A DNA stretch of 64,000 nt from Arsenicibacter rosenii (GTDB lineage Bacteria > Bacteroidota > Bacteroidia > Cytophagales > Spirosomataceae), in the NCBI RefSeq assembly GCF_001870735.1, contig NZ_MORL01000018.1, positions 49,576-113,575 on the forward strand. The letters run 5' to 3'. Each line of letters starts with the position of its first letter. Positions within the stretch are counted from its first letter, which is position 1. A program made the position numbers and the translations under genes. Below, piece by piece: positions 63,201-64,000 of this stretch. The notes under the pieces were generated by a model. It had not been told where the DNA came from. It searched no databases and saw only the letters and a program-made list of their open reading frames with translations.

Positions 63201-64000
63201 ACTGTAGCCGTGTGACTGTCTGTCGGCGTATCGCTAATACCCGTACAAACTACTACCGGCTCATTCGGCCGCGTCACAATCGACGGCGGTACGACTACCG
63301 GAGGAGTGCCCGGTGTTGGTACTACCGGGTCCACGATCGTTACCGGTACCGTCACCTGTGTGCACAGACCTGTCTGATCACACACACGCAGACAGAAACT
63401 ATCATTACCCTTTTCCCCGGTATTCGGCGTGTAGGTGATACAAACCTCATGAGTCGTGTTGTTCACTACCGCGCTCACCGAACCTTTTGCTGGAGTGCCG
63501 CAGACTGTTACCGAGTGCGTATCGCTCACATTAGGGTCTACAATCGGCATACACAGTTGCGCCGTCGTATTTTTCGGTGTCACTACCGGAATTACTACTA
63601 CCACCGGTGGCTGACCAGTTGGCTGGGTCGCACTTTCCGGGATCACCGTTATTGGTATAATTGTCTGGGTACAGTTCCCGTAGCTGTCGCAAACCTGCAC
63701 ACAAACCGTAGTCGGTCCACTGAACGTCGCTGTCGGCGTGTAGGTCAGACAGACCTCACGGCTGTTGCTGTTAGCACTCACCGCTGCGGTGCCGCTTACA
63801 GGCTGTCCGCAAATCGTTGCCGTAAAGCTGTCGGGCTGATCGCCGTCAGCTACCGGCATACATACTGTCACCGGCTTGCCTTGCGGCGTCACAACTGGCT
63901 TACCTACCAGAACTGGTGGCTGACTAGCCGGTCGCTGCACGTCAATGTTCAGCGTAGCATTCGCACACTTATTGGCCGCGTTGCAGACCGTGTACGGATA
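60269..64000 (-). CDS. Giant cadherin/Ig-like repeat surface protein with dockerin-like C-terminus, C-terminal part
   Basis: 1,243 residues are in the window; the frame is open through base 64000, so the N-terminus is missing. About seven to eight units of roughly 80-100 residues occur with a VCxTYTP ... VCDQTGxCTQV ... VPITI pattern, rich in paired cysteines. An Ig/PKD-like unit (TATGSPGAVFTWSG) and three tandem cadherin-like units of the NxxVPGNVLTND / NYQGNDSFKYSICD kind follow. A non-repetitive domain ends in two dockerin-like loops, DNFDINSKDSQLW and DFNMDADVNAEDSVLW. There is no CHU_C domain. Inferred: a large adhesin, possibly held on the surface through the neighbouring cohesin-like protein. 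Confidence 0.85.
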   Translation of the reverse strand, partial: YPYTVCNAANKCANATLNIDVQRPASQPPVLVGKPVVTPQGKPVTVCMPVADGDQPDSFTATICGQPVSGTAAVSANSNSREVCLTYTPTATFSGPTTVCVQVCDSYGNCTQTIIPITVIPESATQPTGQPPVVVVIPVVTPKNTTAQLCMPIVDPNVSDTHSVTVCGTPAKGSVSAVVNNTTHEVCITYTPNTGEKGNDSFCLRVCDQTGLCTQVTVPVTIVDPVVPTPGTPPVVVPPSIVTRPNEPVVVCTGISDTPTDSHTATVCGAPGLGGAQVGVNNTTHVLCVTYTPGSVPGSTSMCVQVCDQTGQCTQVIIPITILPTPCTLVAPTVQPSSTTICNTASLTLTATGSPGAVFTWSGPSLTAATGTSVTVLPAVSGLLSYTVTQTLNSCTSPPRVATVLSTSAVCLKAPVVIGQSQTTEKNNPVVACMPIIDTPTDTHNVTVCSQPAHGTVSAAVNNVTRQVCYTYTPATDYVGEDQVCLIVCDQTGLCDTVRVPITIVDPVNPPTGNPQIVVTPITLPQSTSTTVCTPVLKVSPTDQLTATICGGPQKGTATVAIVNGQLCITYNNTTGIPGSDTVCVTVCDQLNRCSSAVVPITITETQKPSKPILTNAPIVVKPGQTKQICLPYRDTESGTHTAAICSGPTKGTATVNAIELPKQVCVSYTPNPGVNNTTDQICVVLCNNRTNLCDTVRVPVTILSNPAQTPLAIDDINTTPINQPVPGNVLTNDLGYGLPLTATLLGQPTSGTVTLTSNGSYTYTPPTGFTGTVTFPYRACNTPTSCATALVTIKVLKENGPGNNKPVANNDNVRTFVNTPIDINVKANDSDPDNPATDNGTLADLPVQLTSPANGSVVLNTLTGKFIYTPAPNYQGNDSFKYSICDKGSPVLCDTAIVTIIIRPQGPNEPPIALDDQYFTNVNIPVSGSLGNNDTNPSNTTLTYTRQPVTAPVHGQVIINANGTFSYTPVAGYTGTDQFVYQVCNGAGCAQATAYIIVSPNPQACVTVNVKVLLEGPYNALTGRMNTILNQQGLLPGQRRTNTNFGVATPAGQPYNTAPWNYTGTEGTPVSFTYASTVVDWVLVSLRSSEQSPAAIWRAAGLLHDDGRITFVQPCFTLPTGSYYVVIEHRNHVGVMSPQSVAVTNNTISFDFTTQDSYIVLDPPSFGQIQIGNKWLMYAADGKKNTFNDNFDINSKDSQLWQSQSGQFLQYLFGDFNMDADVNAEDSVLWKKNNGRYSRVPH

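Noticed and set aside
60269..64000. CRISPR-like or satellite DNA repeats
   Set aside because: The repeats are long, imperfect and in frame, and encode repeated protein domains.
1..64000. tRNA or rRNA genes
   Set aside because: No cloverleaf or rRNA-like stretches were recognised in the gaps between genes by eye; a tRNAscan-SE/Infernal run would be decisive.

Overview
The window is a chromosomal segment from a member of the Bacteroidetes, most likely a cytophagalean of the Spirosoma/Fibrella/Rudanella type. The basis is the gene content (four secreted proteins with type IX secretion type-B C-terminal domains, an SLC5-STAC histidine kinase, large envelope-protein families), the lack of strong Shine-Dalgarno sequences at most starts, and promoter boxes of the Bacteroidetes form TAnnTTTG. 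The exact genus cannot be fixed from sequence alone. No tRNA, rRNA, CRISPR array, intact insertion sequence or phage was seen.

Layout. 0-5 kb: start of a two-component-type beta-propeller sensor (runs off the left edge); a possible small RNA or leader; a three-gene cluster (soluble coiled-coil protein, two-TM coiled-coil protein, membrane-anchored Ppx/GppA-like ASKHA protein); a small membrane gene broken by an in-frame TGA. 5-17 kb: thioredoxin-like oxidoreductase, NTF2-like protein, Crp-type regulator with an AhpD-like protein, a DeoR regulator divergent from a RidA + dipeptidase pair across a 12-bp-arm palindrome, a secreted LRR-TPR protein, agmatine deiminase and small proteins. 17-30 kb: envelope folding genes (a parvulin lipoprotein with an OmpA-like domain, a SurA-like chaperone, a MoxR ATPase), thioredoxin, a MobA-like transferase, TruA, an M16 protease, NudK divergent from a second DeoR regulator, and a very reduced sigma/anti-sigma-like pair. 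30-41 kb: bestrophin, M1 aminopeptidase, and three tandem paralogous T9SS type-B surface proteins.

41-54 kb is the most interesting part: acetyl-CoA synthetase, a propionyl-CoA-synthetase-like enzyme, a receiver-only response regulator, a CrbS/CbrA-like transporter-STAC-histidine kinase, small membrane proteins, an MFS transporter, a porin, and a small IS1-InsA-like zinc-ribbon/HTH protein with no transposase catalytic domain. A 20-bp motif (core TATAnnnWTTTAGC) lies 84-87 bp upstream of the starts of the acs, prpE-like and porin genes in the same orientation, and twice in tandem over the promoter of the InsA-like gene. The simplest reading is a short-chain fatty acid uptake and activation regulon in which a domesticated InsA-like protein is the DNA-binding output.

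54-64 kb: a carbonic anhydrase overlapping a SulP transporter (bicarbonate/CO2 handling), a methyltransferase with a downstream periplasmic coiled-coil protein, an orphan sce7725-type protein, a T9SS type-B protein with a cohesin-like N-terminus, and the C-terminal 1,243 residues of a giant repeat protein ending in a dockerin-like module (runs off the right edge).
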